Below are positions 12,060-23,829 of a stretch of 64,000 bases of DNA, piece by piece (within the stretch, counting starts at the first letter, position 1; each line of letters begins with the position of its first letter). The notes under the pieces are model-generated. The model was not told where the DNA came from, did no database searches, and saw only the letters and a list, made by a program, of their open reading frames with translations. This DNA comes from Phascolarctos cinereus. Taxonomy: Eukaryota > Chordata > Mammalia > Diprotodontia > Phascolarctidae. The stretch lies in assembly GCF_002099425.1 (NCBI RefSeq), contig NW_018344228.1, positions 2,013,001-2,077,000 of the forward strand, given 5' to 3'. Both the position numbers and the translations under genes were made by a program.

Positions 12060-12960
12060 AATCTCCTCTGCTCATAAATCTCTTGCTCCCTTGTCCTAAA
12101 AACATTCTTCTGTTGCCCAATGTCAACTTTTGATTGCTCCTATCATTTGCTTCCTTTCCTCCTACTCACAAGATGCTGAATTAAGCTAAAAGGAAATCCC
12201 ACAATTATCCTCACTGTGTACATTACACATTCATGGAATTCAACTTCAAATGGGACTTCACTGCATTAGGTCAGTCCTCTTATTCATCCTTAAGTGATTC
12301 TACATCTTGCTCCTCATTAGGACTATTCTAAATCTTTTCTTCCTTCTTATTCAAGTCCTCTCATACCTTTGTTTGCTCCTTTATTTTGAGCTGAGGTTCT
12401 TGCCTCTTTCCTGAAGAAAAAATGTCATCACTGGATATGAGTTCTCTCTTCTCCCACTCTCTGCATGCCAGAACCCCCAAATATTTTCTTCCATTCTCTC
12501 TCCTTTTCCCCAGGTCCTTACAGTACTTTAAAAATGCTAGCTATTTTTATTTTCAATCATCTCCCCCCAAAAAACATTTAATTTTTATCAACTTGTATCT
12601 TTTATTCTGCTATCAAACATACCCATCTCCCACATCCTTAAAAAAAATCCTTCACTAGACACTTGCATCTACTCAAGTAATACTCATACAATTCTTCACT
12701 TTCTCACCCATACTTCTTAAAAAAAAGTGTCTATACTCACTGCCTCCTTTTCTTCTCTCATTTCTCAACCCTTTGCAATCTAGCTTCTGACCTCATCACT
12801 TATCCGAAGCTGCATTTTTCATATTGTCTCTCCATTGTCAAATCTGACAGTACGGTCTCAGTCTTCATCCTTTTGTACCCATCTCTGGCCTTTGGCACTG
12901 TTGATCATCCTCTTCTTGATGATCCTCTGTGTTAATTGAGTTTTTTTGATACTAAATTCT
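12060..12960 (+). mobile_element. L2-family LINE, RT N-terminal coding region (decayed)
   Basis: Word order matches the L2 ORF2 RT region: 'ttcactttctcacccatac', 'ctcatttctcaaccctttgc', 'aatctagcttctgacctca', 'gtctcagtcttcatcc' and 'tggcctttggcactgttgat' (the FDTVD motif area). A 78-codon frame at 12422-12658 is a remnant. Confidence 0.75.
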
Positions 12961-12984
12961 CTTAATTCTCTTACTACCTGTCTT

Positions 12985-13330
12985 ACTGGTATATGAATAT
13001 AATGGAATATTTGAGCATCATAAGAAATGAAGATTATGAAGAATACCAAGAACTGTGGTATTGATGTACTATGAAGTAGGCAGAACCAGTAAGACCAAAA
13101 CATATGACTATAGCACTTTAAATGGAAAAATCATAAAAAGCAACAAAATTAATCTGAATACTGTAAAACTAGTATAATCAAGCATGACTCAAAAGAAAAG
13201 ATGCACATTAATATCTTCTTTGTAGAAGTGCAAGATTATGGATTTGGAAAATTACATATATTGTCAAAATCTATTGATGTCTTGGTTAGTTTTCTTGAAA
13301 CCCTTTTCCCCCTTCTTTCTTTTATTTTTA
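12985..13330 (+). mobile_element. L1-family 3' end fragment
   Basis: Begins 'ggtatatgaatataatggaat' (end of ORF2, NxEYY region) and continues through 'caagcatgactcaaaagaaa', 'tgtagaagtgcaagattatgg', 'attgatgtcttggttagt' and 'ctttattataaacaatgac', the marsupial L1 3' UTR variant. It separates two L2 pieces, so it probably inserted into the L2 copy, with later loss of the L2 middle. Confidence 0.75.
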
Positions 13331-13479
13331 TTCTTTATTATAAACAATGACTTGGGGGCATATTAAAAATAGAATTTTATTCCATTTAGAGGTCTTTTAC
13401 TTTGGAAAGCAAATAATGAAATTATCAAGCCTATTTATCATTTACATCTATTGCCAAGTCCTATCAATTTTATGTTCAT

Positions 13480-13625
13480 ATCTTCTCTTGAATTTGCTCT
13501 GGCACTGATATGACCTTCATGAAGGCCCTCATCACCCCACTCCTGGATTATTGCAATAGCCTGCAATATAGTTGCAATAGTTGGTTCCCCTGACACAAGT
13601 CTCTCCCTCCCTTCTCCAGTCTTGG
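13480..13625 (+). mobile_element. L2-family LINE fragment, continuation
   Basis: 'gaaggccctcatcaccccac', 'tggattattgcaatagcctgc' and 'caagtctctccctcccttc' match the L2 ORF2 C-terminal region. Same strand as 12060-12960, so it is probably the same original copy. Confidence 0.8.
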
Positions 13626-13639
13626 CTTTTTTTAAAAAT

Positions 13640-14695
13640 TTTTTTTGGAACCACATGCTCAACATAGTGCCTAGAAAATACTAGGCAGATCACTGACTGA
13701 CTATTTACTCTTTAGTGTCAATCTATTTGAGCCTATCATCAATGACAGAAAAATTTAATGGAAGGAAGGAGGAAATGAGAAGAGGACAGAGAAAAAAATA
13801 AGTATATACTAATTTACATAGGTCAGCTTCATAATCTCCTCAGAGCTGCTTCTGTTTGATTTTCCCTTGTTCTTTACAAGTAATTATGAATTACTTTATA
13901 TTCAGGGGTCTTTGGAATTTATGTACCCTGAGGACCAAGGATAGTTTGGTAAAAATTACTTTAATTTTAGGTATCTTGGGAATCTATGCCCCTGACTACC
14001 CAGGACTTCCTGTACAAATGAATTCCTGTTCATCCGAACATTAAAGTTATTTTGCATTGGAATAAATCTATTTTAGTACCAAAGATGCTTTACACTAATA
14101 TATACACAAGCAGAATATTAAAAAAAAAATAGGATGTAGTGTTGAGTTTAAAATGTGACCTTTAAATATACGATTAATACTTGAAAATTAATAGTAAATG
14201 AAATATTTCATACTTCAGATTTTGCAGTGCTACCCTAATTAAATATATAATTCCATAATAAACATTAATTTTCATGATTAGTCAAGCCAGTTAGATAAAC
14301 AATTGAGTTCATCTTTTGAGGTTTGAATTTGGTCTTTTTTTCCACTAAGCTGTGTTTTATTTTTTTCATGCACAGCTTGTCTGGCAGTATCGTAATGCAT
14401 GGGATAAATCTTATCTCCTGTGTAGGATCTTTCTTTAATATACTGATTGCAAACTGGAAGAAGATAACTGGTCCACTGAAACTCATTTTTCACATTTTCA
14501 CAGCAGAAATGTTATTTACCGTAATAGGCAATGAAATTCTACAAGGCAGCTCTAGGGTACCATCAAACTGACAGATTTGCAGTAACAGCATTTTCATTAT
14601 AGGAGTGTCAACACTTATTTCTTACAAGACACATCAATAACAAAACTCAGTATACAGTCACCTGCATTCACCACAGGTGTCTAAATATAATTCAA
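13640..14695. other. Unassigned DNA
   Basis: Three overlapping 71-82 codon frames on both strands at 14265-14571 share the same DNA and show no known domain. A low-score likely chance signal; no repeat recognised. Confidence 0.45.
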
Positions 14696-14808
14696 TTAAC
14701 AGTGATTAAGCACCTACTATGTGCAAAGCACTTTACTAAGTGCTAGGGTTACAAAAATTGTTATGACACAGGACCTGATCTCATGGAGCTTACTTGAAAC
14801 CTACAGAT
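14696..14808 (-). repeat. L2 3' end, reversed
   Basis: 'gattaagcacctactatgtgc', 'aagcactttactaagtgct' and 'ctcatggagcttac' are the reversed L2 tail. Confidence 0.8.
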
Positions 14809-14945
14809 TGCTTTTGTGACTTTAGGTAAATAATTTTACCCTTCTGGGACCCTCCTTCTCAGTTATAAAATAAGGAAATTGAACTAGATGGTTCCTAAGA
14901 TCCCTTCCAATTCTAAATCCTATGATTCTATGATGTGGGAAAATG
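14809..14945 (+). repeat. MIR-type SINE fragment
   Basis: 'cccttctgggaccctccttctc', 'aactagatggttcctaagat' and 'tcccttccaattctaaatcc' are the MIR 3' half. Confidence 0.7.
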
Positions 14946-15039
14946 TGAGAGGATACGATGTATGGATTATATACAAGGTAGAAAGTGTTAAGAACAAAAG
15001 AAACATTTCGAGAAAAAGTATAGGAAATGTGGGGAGGAA

Positions 15040-15430
15040 AATAATCATATTTTTTGTGAATAAATTAGAGAAGGTTTATTGGGAAGTGGTCCTTGATATA
15101 AGCTTTGAGGGAAGAAAAGTTTATCAATAAGTAAAGATGTGTAGGGAATTTTAGTTCCAGGCATGGGGAATTGTCTACACGAACGCACAGAGGCAAAGAA
15201 CAGGATGAGACATAAAAATAATTTGCAGTCCAGTGTAACGGGAACACAGAGTGTTTGTGAAGGGATGCAGTATGAAGTAATCCAAGACAGAGAGATTGGA
15301 GCCACCTTGTGGAAGACTATAAATGCTAGGATATATTTTATCTTCTAGACAACAGGGAGTCATTGAAGAATCTTGAGCAAAGCAGTGACATGGTCAGAGC
15401 AAGGCACTAGGAAAAGTAACTTTTCAACCT
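15040..15430 (-). mobile_element. L2-family LINE 3' region, reversed
   Basis: 'ataagctttgagggaagaaa', 'ttccaggcatggggaattgt', 'gggagtcattgaagaatctt' and 'gcagtgacatggtcagagca' match reversed L2 C-terminal/3' UTR. Overlapping frames in both directions here are decayed LINE, not genes. Confidence 0.75.
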
Positions 15431-17060
15431 TAGATGAACAATGCAAATGTCTCCATATTAAAGGACATCAACACATAGCAGCAAGGATGTACTCATTAGC
15501 ATAGGTGCCACTCCAAAATGCAAACAACTGGTTGCAAACCAAAAGGAAAACTATTTGTAAGACCACTGGGGGCATATCAATGATATTGTGTCAAACTATA
15601 TCTAAGAATCATATGTGGCTACTAAATATCGATGTTTATATCATGTTTGAATGTCTATCTGCAGATGTCACATTCCTGCAATTTCAGCCAATAGCTATAG
15701 TTGGACTTTTCAAAGTGATAAAATTAGACATGAAACCAGAGAATACTTCCTTAAAATTATAGCTATGCAAAAGTAGAACTAACTGCTTTCTGAAGTAGTG
15801 GGCTCAATCTCATTGTAGAAGTCTTCAAGCAGAAAATGAATGCTCTTTTGTTGAGTATAGTGCAGTGGAGATTCCTTTCATGTAAAGGTTGTACTAGAAT
15901 GAACTCCTGTTAAACTCTGAAATCCTGTTTTTCTCTTAGGATAAATTTTAGGTCATCAAAAATATGGAATGAAAACTGAAAAGAATTCTAAGTAATAGCT
16001 CTTCAAGATATGAAGGACATAGGATTTGTTAGTATTGGAGCTTTTCCCATTGACCTAGATGATATAATTTAGTAAATGGTTATCAAGGGTTATAAACAAC
16101 AACAACAACAAAAATAATTACCCTTTAGCTAACTTGTTATCAGTCTCCCAAAACTCAGCTGGTCCTCAGATAGCAAGAGCTATCCAGCCTAACACTACAA
16201 GTCTGAAGCATTGCCATGGTTATTCATGATTGGGGGAAAAAAAAACTACCAGTTATTTAATATCCAACCCATGGTGCTTATTCTCTTGACATTAAACTAG
16301 GCTAGAGCAAAGAAGATTCACATACAGTCTGTTACTAGGCTAATACATGAAGCTTTTTTCACTTTGATAGGATGGAGTAGAGCTTTCAATGGACTGCAAT
16401 AGTCTTAGAGAAACTAGGTTCACCTCTACACCGAAATGAAGCACTGGTGTCAGGTGTCTTTTTTTGTAGTTTTAACCAACATATCTCAGAATTATGTTGA
16501 AGTTCAAATGCAGAAATCAGATGATCTGCAATAGGGTTAAATTCATATATAAATTGTCATATAAGATCCATCCACATATAGATACAATTTTGATCCAGAA
16601 ATTAAATAACAATGAAGCTGTTGGGCAGGTTTAGGTATATTGTGCGGGAAGTCAGTGACTGACTAGAGTGAAAAACAATTCAGTCAACCTGGAGGGAAAT
16701 ATGAGATATGAAAGAGTCAGGTAAGACAGGAAAGAGGAATTTCCAAAAGATAGTTTGCTTATGGTGTTGATAGAAAGAAATTCGTGAAACATCACAATGG
16801 AATATAAACTCCTTTTGTGAACAGAGGTGGTTTTTTGTTTGTTTGATTGCTTTCTGGACCTTGTAACTTTAAAACAAAGCATTGTGCCTTCTGCGTTAAA
16901 GATTCTTAATTTTGCTTAAAATGCTTAATTTGTTGAATTGAATTAAGACAGATTAAGTATTTAACACCAGGGATAAAAGGCATGCTTCTGGATGATGATA
17001 ACATACTGACCCTGGGAAGATAAGATGTAGAAAATGATAATCTGTTGTGTTTTTTTTGTT
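15431..17060. other. Unassigned DNA
   Basis: No gene or repeat family recognised, apart from short (AAC)n at 16097-16111. Confidence 0.5.
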
Positions 17061-17185
17061 GTTGTTCTGTGTGTATGTATGTGTGTGTGTGTATATATAT
17101 ATATATGTACATATATATATATATATATGAGTGTATATATGTGTATGCGTGCAAACATACACACACACACACACACACACATATA
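17061..17185. repeat. Compound (GT)n-(AT)n-(AC)n microsatellite
   Basis: A TG-rich run, then an alternating AT tract (about 17091-17129), then a CA run (about 17157-17181). It produces five overlapping pseudo-ORFs on both strands, none real. Confidence 0.95.
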
Positions 17186-18430
17186 CGTGACCAAGGAGAT
17201 ATATTTATAAGTATACATTTAGCTAAGATGTGTGGGTAAAGAAGTGAATTGTGAAGGGAAAAGTCTCATGACCAGGTGGCATATGTAATGCAGGTGAATG
17301 GTTTGTGCTTATATAATGAAGACTAATTCTTACATTGTAACTAGTGAGAAATCTGTAAGGAGCAAGTGATTGTCATTATTAATTTGTTATCCAATCATAA
17401 GTTATATGGTGTGTATTCATGTTTATATTTTTAGAATATAAGGGGAATAGGAACAATATTGAAGGTATGCCTTTGTTAAAGGAGATTACTGAGTAAGTAG
17501 CAAGAAACCAACATCACATGGACTACATGCCTTAAAAAAGGATTTTTAGGCAGCGTCAAATTGCAGGAGTTGCAAAAGTGAAGAAGTATGTTTCAAAAGG
17601 CTAAGTACAATGGTCGAAATGCTGCTAGAATCAAGACTAGTATATAACGATATTCCAGGCCCCCTCTGGTTTGAAGGTAACCATATGTCCCTTGAGGAGT
17701 GAATTCTTGGACTATGTTTGTGGGAGTACAGATGTGGGAGGGTAAGAATGACAACTAATACTCAGTCTATTCCTTAAGAAAGGGTATAACTATAAATGAA
17801 CCAATGTCTCACTGGTGTGATGAAGTTTCTTTGGGACTTTCTATCATCAGAGGAAGGAATATTTACTTTCAGTATGGGTATAACTTACCAAGAGACCTTG
17901 ATCTTTGAGAGCCATGTGGTTAATAGTATACAAGATCTTATCTCTGGAATATCAAACCTGTCCATTTTATATAGATGTTCTTGCTCAGGAATGGGAAGAA
18001 AAATTTGGGAATCAATGCACTTTGATACTTTGCCCTTTCTACTTCCGCTCCCAAGAATTGAAAATGATCCATTCCAAACATTCCCGTTGGGTGGAATACA
18101 GTCAACTAAAAAGAGATGCAATTAAATTTTTGCAAATTCAATAATTTTTGGAAGAATTCATATTTTTATGGTTGAAGCTTGTCTAAAATTAATGTAATTG
18201 GAAAATCTTTAATACACATATTTAGAGGTATCACTGACCAATTTGCATCCAGATTTTTTTCTGCACATTGCCTTAAAATTTAATAGTGATGACATTTGTC
18301 AATGCCATTTTGCTCCTGATATTTTTCTCTTCACCAGTTTTATTCTGTATTTTTGAGCATTATTAACTCAAAAGAAACACAGAAAAGATTGTCTTACTAA
18401 GTAATGGTTTCCAGATAGGTCATACTTTTC
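17186..18430. other. Unassigned DNA
   Basis: No repeat recognised. The longest frame is 109 codons (17796-18125, +), overlapped by a 78-codon frame on the other strand. No domain, signal peptide or splice context is visible. Confidence 0.45.
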
Positions 18431-18437
18431 AGATTGT

Positions 18438-18456
18438 TAGTGTGTGTGTGTGTTAG

Positions 18457-18499
<43 letters not shown>
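18438..18499. repeat. (TG)n microsatellite
   Basis: Near-pure TG run with one interruption (ttagtgtgtgcg). Confidence 0.97.
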
Positions 18500-18844
18500 T
18501 TAGTTGGTAGGCATTTCTGCATTAAATATCTTAAAACCTTCCCAAGGCTATGAACTGAGCAAGCTACTCATGACTTCCAGATCTGGAACCCTAGATAACA
18601 ATTAATATGCATATGTGTGTATATATGTGTATAATTTCATCCAAACAATATTGGATCTGAGTGGGGGAAGGTAAAAGAAAAACAACGTATAAAAAGAACA
18701 GGGTTTTTTAATTTGCTTCCTATATATAGCTACAGGAATGCCATTTGGCAATGTAAAACATATTTGAAAAACAATGTGTTGTTTTTTTTTCTTTTGCATA
18801 GCACATTTCTTTGGGTTTTTCAGTGCCTATATTCTGTAAGCATT

Positions 18845-18994
18845 TTTTTTTTTTTTGGTGAGGCAATTGGGGTTAAGTGACTTGCCCATAGTTACACAGC
18901 AAGTGACTGTTATGTGCCTGAGGATGGATTTGAACTCAGGTCCTCCTGACTCCAGGGTTGTCGCTGTATACACTGCAGCACCTAGCTGCTCCCA
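18845..18994 (-). mobile_element. Marsupial CORE-SINE (WSINE1-like), reversed
   Basis: T run (A-tail on minus) at 18843-18856, then 'caattggggttaagtgac', 'atttgaactcaggtcctcc' and 'cactgcagcacctagctgct'. Same subfamily as 2619-2770. Confidence 0.85.
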
Positions 18995-19690
18995 TATACA
19001 TTCTTTGCAGTCAATTCGAATAAACTACTAGCTTCATTAAACAGTGTAAACCTGGCTCATAATTATGAAAATAAAATTCTTCAGCTTTGAGGTTCACATA
19101 ACTCAGTATCAGTTGTATTATTTTGTGGTGTTTAGTGTGGCAGACAGCAAACACAGAAGTATACAAGCAATATATACAAAGCATAATACAAACAGAATAG
19201 ATAAAATTGGGGTTGCGCCAAAATTTCTAAGCCAAGTTATCCCAATTCCCATATACAATACGAATAAAAAGTTGCTAAAAATATATCAGAATATGACAAC
19301 GAAAATATATGGGTCCTGGCAGGATTAGCTAAACAAAGATTCTATCCAAGGCAAATGCCATTATCAAGGGAGATAAAATAACAGGTTTTTTTTTAAGCCT
19401 TATATTACAGTGCTATCTCACCAAGTAGAATGTTTAGATGTATTTCAGTGGATATGATTTAAGATTTATTACTATAGAAAAATATACCTTGTTAAGCCTT
19501 ATATTAACAAAGGTTATCTTTAAGTAGGGCTATAGGGTTACTCCTTTAGTACATTGACAATAAAATAATCTATATATCCCCAAGCAGTAAGTTAAGACTG
19601 GAAGTATAAAGTCATAATTCTGTTCTTTCAGGAACTTTAGTTGCCACTGGAAACCAACAGACAACACATAACTATATGGTTGGTTAGAGG
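18995..19690. other. Unassigned DNA
   Basis: No gene or repeat recognised. The words 'aagccttatatta' occur twice about 100 bp apart (19395, 19494), too short to interpret. Confidence 0.45.
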
Positions 19691-19696
19691 GACTTG

Positions 19697-19708
19697 TGTG
19701 TGTGTGTG

Positions 19709-19755
<47 letters not shown>
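19697..19755. repeat. (TG)n microsatellite
   Basis: Long TG run. A 79-codon frame through it encodes alternating Val/Cys and is not a gene. Confidence 0.97.
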
Positions 19756-19757
<2 letters not shown>

Positions 19758-19837
19758 AGGCTTGTAAACCAGATTTTCATTTTTCTTTCATTTTTCTCAA
19801 TTGAATTAAAGGAAAAAAAGTGCCTCCTGTGCTACTT

Positions 19838-20725
19838 AATAATGGCAGTGGCTCCCTATTACCTTAAGGATAAAATATAATCTTTTGTATCTGGAATTTA
19901 AAACTCTTTAAGCATGACCACTTCCTGTCTTTCCAGTCTTCTTGTTCATTGCTCTCTGCCACATACTCAGGGGTGCGACCATACAGGCTTTGCTGTTACC
20001 CACAACTGACACTTTTTATTTTCCATTTAAATTTCCCATTTTTGGTCATCACATGGACTGTACCTCATTTTTGGAATGATCTCTTTCCTTAACCTCTTAG
20101 AAACCTTGGTTTAAAAAAAAAAGAGAGCAAAACTCATGTGCCACTTTCTACGCATGACAAGCACTTCCTGATCCTTCCATCCTCTTATGCTAGTGCTCTC
20201 TCAGCCCATGTGACTGTTATTTATCTTGTATGTATTTGTGCATGCAAATATTGCCTCACCTCTATCACGTAAACTTCCTGAGGACAGGGACTATTGCATT
20301 TTGTATCACTAGAAGCTAATGTAACACCTGTCCCAAAGCCCAATGACACTGACGCTCTCATCATTGGTACATATGAATGCCCTGCCCTATGCGAGGGGTG
20401 GGACAGAGTTTAGGAACGTCAAGAGAGCTCCAACCTTCTTCCAGCCTCAGTCTTTTGAATCCTTAAAGTTTCAAGCCCTCTCAGGTGTTTCTGGCTTTCA
20501 GAGGGAAGATGGAAGAGTCCAACCCTATTTTAGGTTGCTGAAGGAAAAGACTCCAGGAAAACATGATAGAAACTCCTGTAAACTTTACCATGCCCCTCAC
20601 TTAGGGTAGACGTTCATCTCCACCAATAAGGAGAGAGTCCCACACCAATAACCTTTTCAGGTGTTACATTCACAAGGTGTTTAGTACTTAAGAAGTGTTT
20701 AATAGGTTTGTTTGCTGATTTATTT
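19838..20725 (+). mobile_element. L2-family LINE 3' end, split by a 353-bp insert
   Basis: 'ggctccctattaccttaagg', 'cttcctgtctttccagtctt', 'cacttcctgatccttccat' and 'cttcctgaggacagggacta' are L2. The tail resumes after the insert as 'cacaaggtgtttagtac' and 'gtgtttaataggtttgtttgc'. Confidence 0.8.
20318..20670. mobile_element. 353-bp unit with perfect 13-bp inverted ends, inside L2
   Basis: aatgtaacacctg (20318-20330) is the exact reverse complement of caggtgttacatt (20658-20670). The unit interrupts an L2 tail, so it is an insertion. Trimmed to TG...CA ends (20320-20668) it could be a solo LTR; alternatively it is a small inverted-repeat transposon. I see no convincing target-site duplication and no known family. 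GC content is higher than the flanks. An 88-codon frame inside (20343-20609) has no recognised domain. Confidence 0.65.
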
Positions 20726-21540
20726 ATTGACAGGTTAACAACATCAACATTTTTATTGAGAGCCAGCTTAAGTAAGGTGCTGTGCTAGGCAGTGCCAAGG
20801 CATTTAAATTGTGTTGTTTCACTCACTATATGGCACATATACAGAGACTCTTAAAGTCTCAGTTTAAGCTATAGAAAAAAATTATACCAAATTCAAGTAC
20901 AGCCTAATAAATTAAAGCAAAATTTAGTAACTGGTTGGTGATTTTTTTTTCTTTTTAGATGGAGGGGTGTAAGTTCTATGTGGTAGAATGACACACTTCT
21001 CCATTTGCTTTCTATGTGATCCCCAAAGGATCTTCAGATCATATGTGTATAGCACGTATACAAACCCGCACATTTAAGAGTTGTAAAAGCTGTAATGGCC
21101 ATCTAATTAAGCCTATGACTTATCTTTGGTAATCAGTCACAGTATGAAAAGTAAGATTGAATCTATTTTTTTTTAAGTTTGGTGCCAAATCTTTATAAGA
21201 ACTCTTTCAAATTTTGCTAGATTAAGAAATCATGAGTGCTTTGAAAGACAAAATTAAATGATTGACACTTTTGGACATTGTTTACCCTTCCTGAGGCAGT
21301 CAGTACTATATGTTCCTTTTATTCATCTAGCTACCTCCTGCAAATGCACCCCTTTCTCTGTACCACAGCTGGAAGCCAGCCACAAATCTGCATACTGTGT
21401 TGTGGCTTCTCCTGTTTCCAGCTGAGCTTCCCTCATCTTGCTGGCTCTGCATGAGGACCAGCATACTAGTTTACTTCCCTCAAGCACTATCCACAATAGC
21501 CATTTCCCCTGCTTTCTTTCCATACTACTTCATTTTCTAG
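20726..21540. other. Mostly unassigned DNA
   Basis: A short reversed L2 trace may lie at 20745-20800 ('ggtgctgtgctaggcagtgcc'). Nothing else recognised. Confidence 0.45.
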
Positions 21541-21650
21541 GTAAGGAAACTAAATCCCAGAGAGCAGAAGTCTCTTAGCTAAGGTCATATAACATGGCAG
21601 AACTGATACGTGAACTGTGATAGTCTGATTCCAAGTAACAGAATAATCAT
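21541..21650 (-). repeat. MIR-type SINE fragment, reversed
   Basis: 'aaggaaactaaatcccagaga' and 'ctaaggtcatataac' are reversed MIR core words. Confidence 0.6.
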
Positions 21651-21654
21651 TTTC

Positions 21655-22250
21655 AAATGATATGTAAATCATTCAACTACTTGTTCCCTATTGCTCAGCC
21701 ACTATAACCAGTCTCTACTGTTCAGTTTTAACAGATCAAATTTGAGGTCTACAGTCTAACATTCAAGGTTCTTCATCAGCTCAGACCCCAACTACTTACT
21801 TATCCAAATTCATGTCTTGGTATTCCGAAACATTACCTTGTACATATTTTGAATAGGAAGTCAATAAGCATTTATTGAGTACCTACTGTGTGTCAGGCAC
21901 TGTGTAAAATACTTTAAAAATATTGTCTCATTTGATTGCACAACAATTTTGAGAAGTAGGTTTCATGATTGTCCTAATTTATTTTTTTTTTCCTTCACAG
22001 TTGAAGAAATTGAGGTAGACAGAGGTCGGGACTTATTTAAGGTCACTCAGCTAGTAAATGTCTGAGATGGAATTTGAATTCAAGTCTTCCTGATTTTAGG
22101 CACAGCGCTCTATCCACTGTGTACCCAGTTGTATATGTTTTTTCTGCAGTTTGTGTAATCACCTCAAGGGTAAGGGACTAGCTGACCTTTGTATTTCTAT
22201 CCTTAGCACCCAGCATAGTGCCAAGCATAGTGTAGGTACTTAATAGATGC
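21655..22250 (+). mobile_element. L2-family LINE 3' end, split by a reversed MIR
   Basis: 21655-21855 ('gaggtctacagtctaacattc', 'ttcatcagctcagaccccaac') and 22140-22250 ('tatccttagcacccagcatag', 'gtaggtacttaatagatgct') are two halves of one L2 3' end. The MIR at 21865-22127 sits between them. Confidence 0.7.
21865..22127 (-). repeat. MIR-type SINE, reversed
   Basis: 'agcatttattgagtacctac', 'ttgaagaaattgaggtagac', 'gaattcaagtcttcctgat' and 'cgctctatccactgtg'. Confidence 0.8.
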
Positions 22251-22264
22251 TCGCTCGCTCTCTG

Positions 22265-22330
<66 letters not shown>

Positions 22331-22350
22331 CCTCCCTCTGTCTCTCTCTC
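22246..22350. repeat. (TC)n microsatellite
   Basis: About 100 bp of near-pure pyrimidine on + (TC repeats with CTCC interruptions). It makes Ser/Leu and Arg/Glu pseudo-ORFs on the two strands. Confidence 0.97.
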
Positions 22351-22435
22351 TGTACGTGTGTGTATGTGTATGCATATATATACACATATGCTTATACACA
22401 CCCATATACATGCATACACACATACTTACATACAA
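22351..22435. repeat. TG/TA/CA low-complexity tract
   Basis: Alternating purine-pyrimidine sequence directly following the (TC)n tract. Confidence 0.85.
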
Positions 22436-22449
22436 ATGCATTGTATATA

Positions 22450-22650
22450 CAGTGTTTTAGGTCTGACAAAGTGCTTCTACCATTATCTCATTATATTCTA
22501 ACAGCAGCCATAAGTATAGGAAACCCAGTGAATCACTGGCTGGTGAAGTAACTTGTCCAGTTTCATATACCTAGTAAGAGAGAAAGTTGGGAATCAAAGC
22601 TAGGGTCTCTAATGTCAAATCCAGGGTTCTTTCTACTACATGGCAGCAGC
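22450..22650 (-). repeat. MIR-type SINE, reversed
   Basis: 'acaaagtgcttctaccattatc', 'gtgaagtaacttgtccag' and 'ccagggttctttctactacat'. Confidence 0.65.
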
Positions 22651-23395
22651 CTTCCTGTTTACAAAACTTTCCCTTCTATTCTGATTTGCTCTCAAAAATT
22701 GGCACTTGGCCCCAGTACACTCATTAGAGTCATAAGCTAAGTATAAAAGAAGAACATGTGAAACTATGAATAATGCTGACACCTTATGGAAAATCTGGAA
22801 GACTCACTAAATTAGGGTTTCAGGTACAATACAATTTTATTAAATATACCTATAAACTCTAGAATTTCAGAGATTCCATAATTTCATATCAAAATGGCAT
22901 TGGCCCTGTATATATCAAAATCTGCAAGTTTCATGATTCCTAAAACGTCATTGCCAACTAACCAAACTGTGCTTACAATGCCGTATTCTGTAGTGAAGGC
23001 ATCCAACAACTGAAGCTTGTAAGTTTAAGGTTTAGATCTTGTTGAAAAGTATGTCAGCATTTTCTATTTATTGTTCAATCTACTCCCAAAGGATTGAGTC
23101 TGCCAAATACTTCAAGTAGCTAAGGGAATATTTTTAAAAAGCATATATATTAATTGTTAATTAATACAATGTAGACTTTTTTCTAAATGCTGGTTTACCA
23201 TCATCATCATTATCTTCATCACCATTATCATCATGATTAATTTCTAACTCTGGAGTCTGATTCATTTCATCACCTTGTCTTGGAAGAAATGATAAATTTT
23301 AATATTCATTAGAAATATTAGGATAAAATCCTCATGAAAATATTTCAGTTTCCTGCTTTGGAGCTAGGTAGAAAATTTCATGAAACAATCTCTTA
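22651..23395. other. Unassigned DNA
   Basis: No gene recognised. A short (ATC)n-like tract lies at 23200-23237. Confidence 0.45.
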
Positions 23396-23812
23396 GTAAC
23401 ATGTCTGGCAGAACCAAGAGAACATTGTATACAGTCACAGCAACATTGTTTCAAGAACAACTTTGAACTAATAAGTTATTTTGACTATTATAAATGCCCA
23501 AAATAACAAAGGACCTATGAAGGAAATTGCCATCTACATTCAGAAAAAGAACTGATAAATAGAAGTATGTATAGAATGGTTTTACATACATACATTCATA
23601 TGTGTGTGTGTGTGTCATGGGAACAACCTCTGAAGGAAAAAAGGGAAAAAATAAAGTTGCATGATAACTTTATTAGATATTTAAAAGGAATTTCAGGTTG
23701 TATATAATAGATTTGCAATTTCATGTGCAATCATAACTTTTTTAAAAATTTTACCGTGTTACGGAAATGCTTGTGTTATTTCATAAATTAAAAATATTTT
23801 TTTTAAAAAAAA
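23396..23812 (+). mobile_element. L1-family 3' end fragment
   Basis: 'ggcagaaccaagagaacattg' (ORF2 end), 'acattcagaaaaagaactga', 'gcaatttcatgtgcaatcat' and an A/T-rich tail. 5'-truncated in the usual LINE manner. The (TG)n at 23597-23613 lies within it. Confidence 0.75.
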
Positions 23813-23829
23813 GAACACTATGTTAGGAG

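Noticed and set aside
14265-14571. Cluster of three overlapping frames on both strands
   Set aside because: Mutually exclusive frames over the same AT-rich DNA with no domain; chance.
17045-17239. Cysteine/tyrosine-rich small protein-like frames on both strands
   Set aside because: Translation of a compound microsatellite.
17796-18125. 109-codon open frame on the + strand
   Set aside because: No recognisable domain, overlapped by frames on both strands, no splice or promoter context; expected by chance in this length of DNA.
22178-22441. Arg/Glu alternating protein
   Set aside because: Translation of (TC)n on the minus strand.
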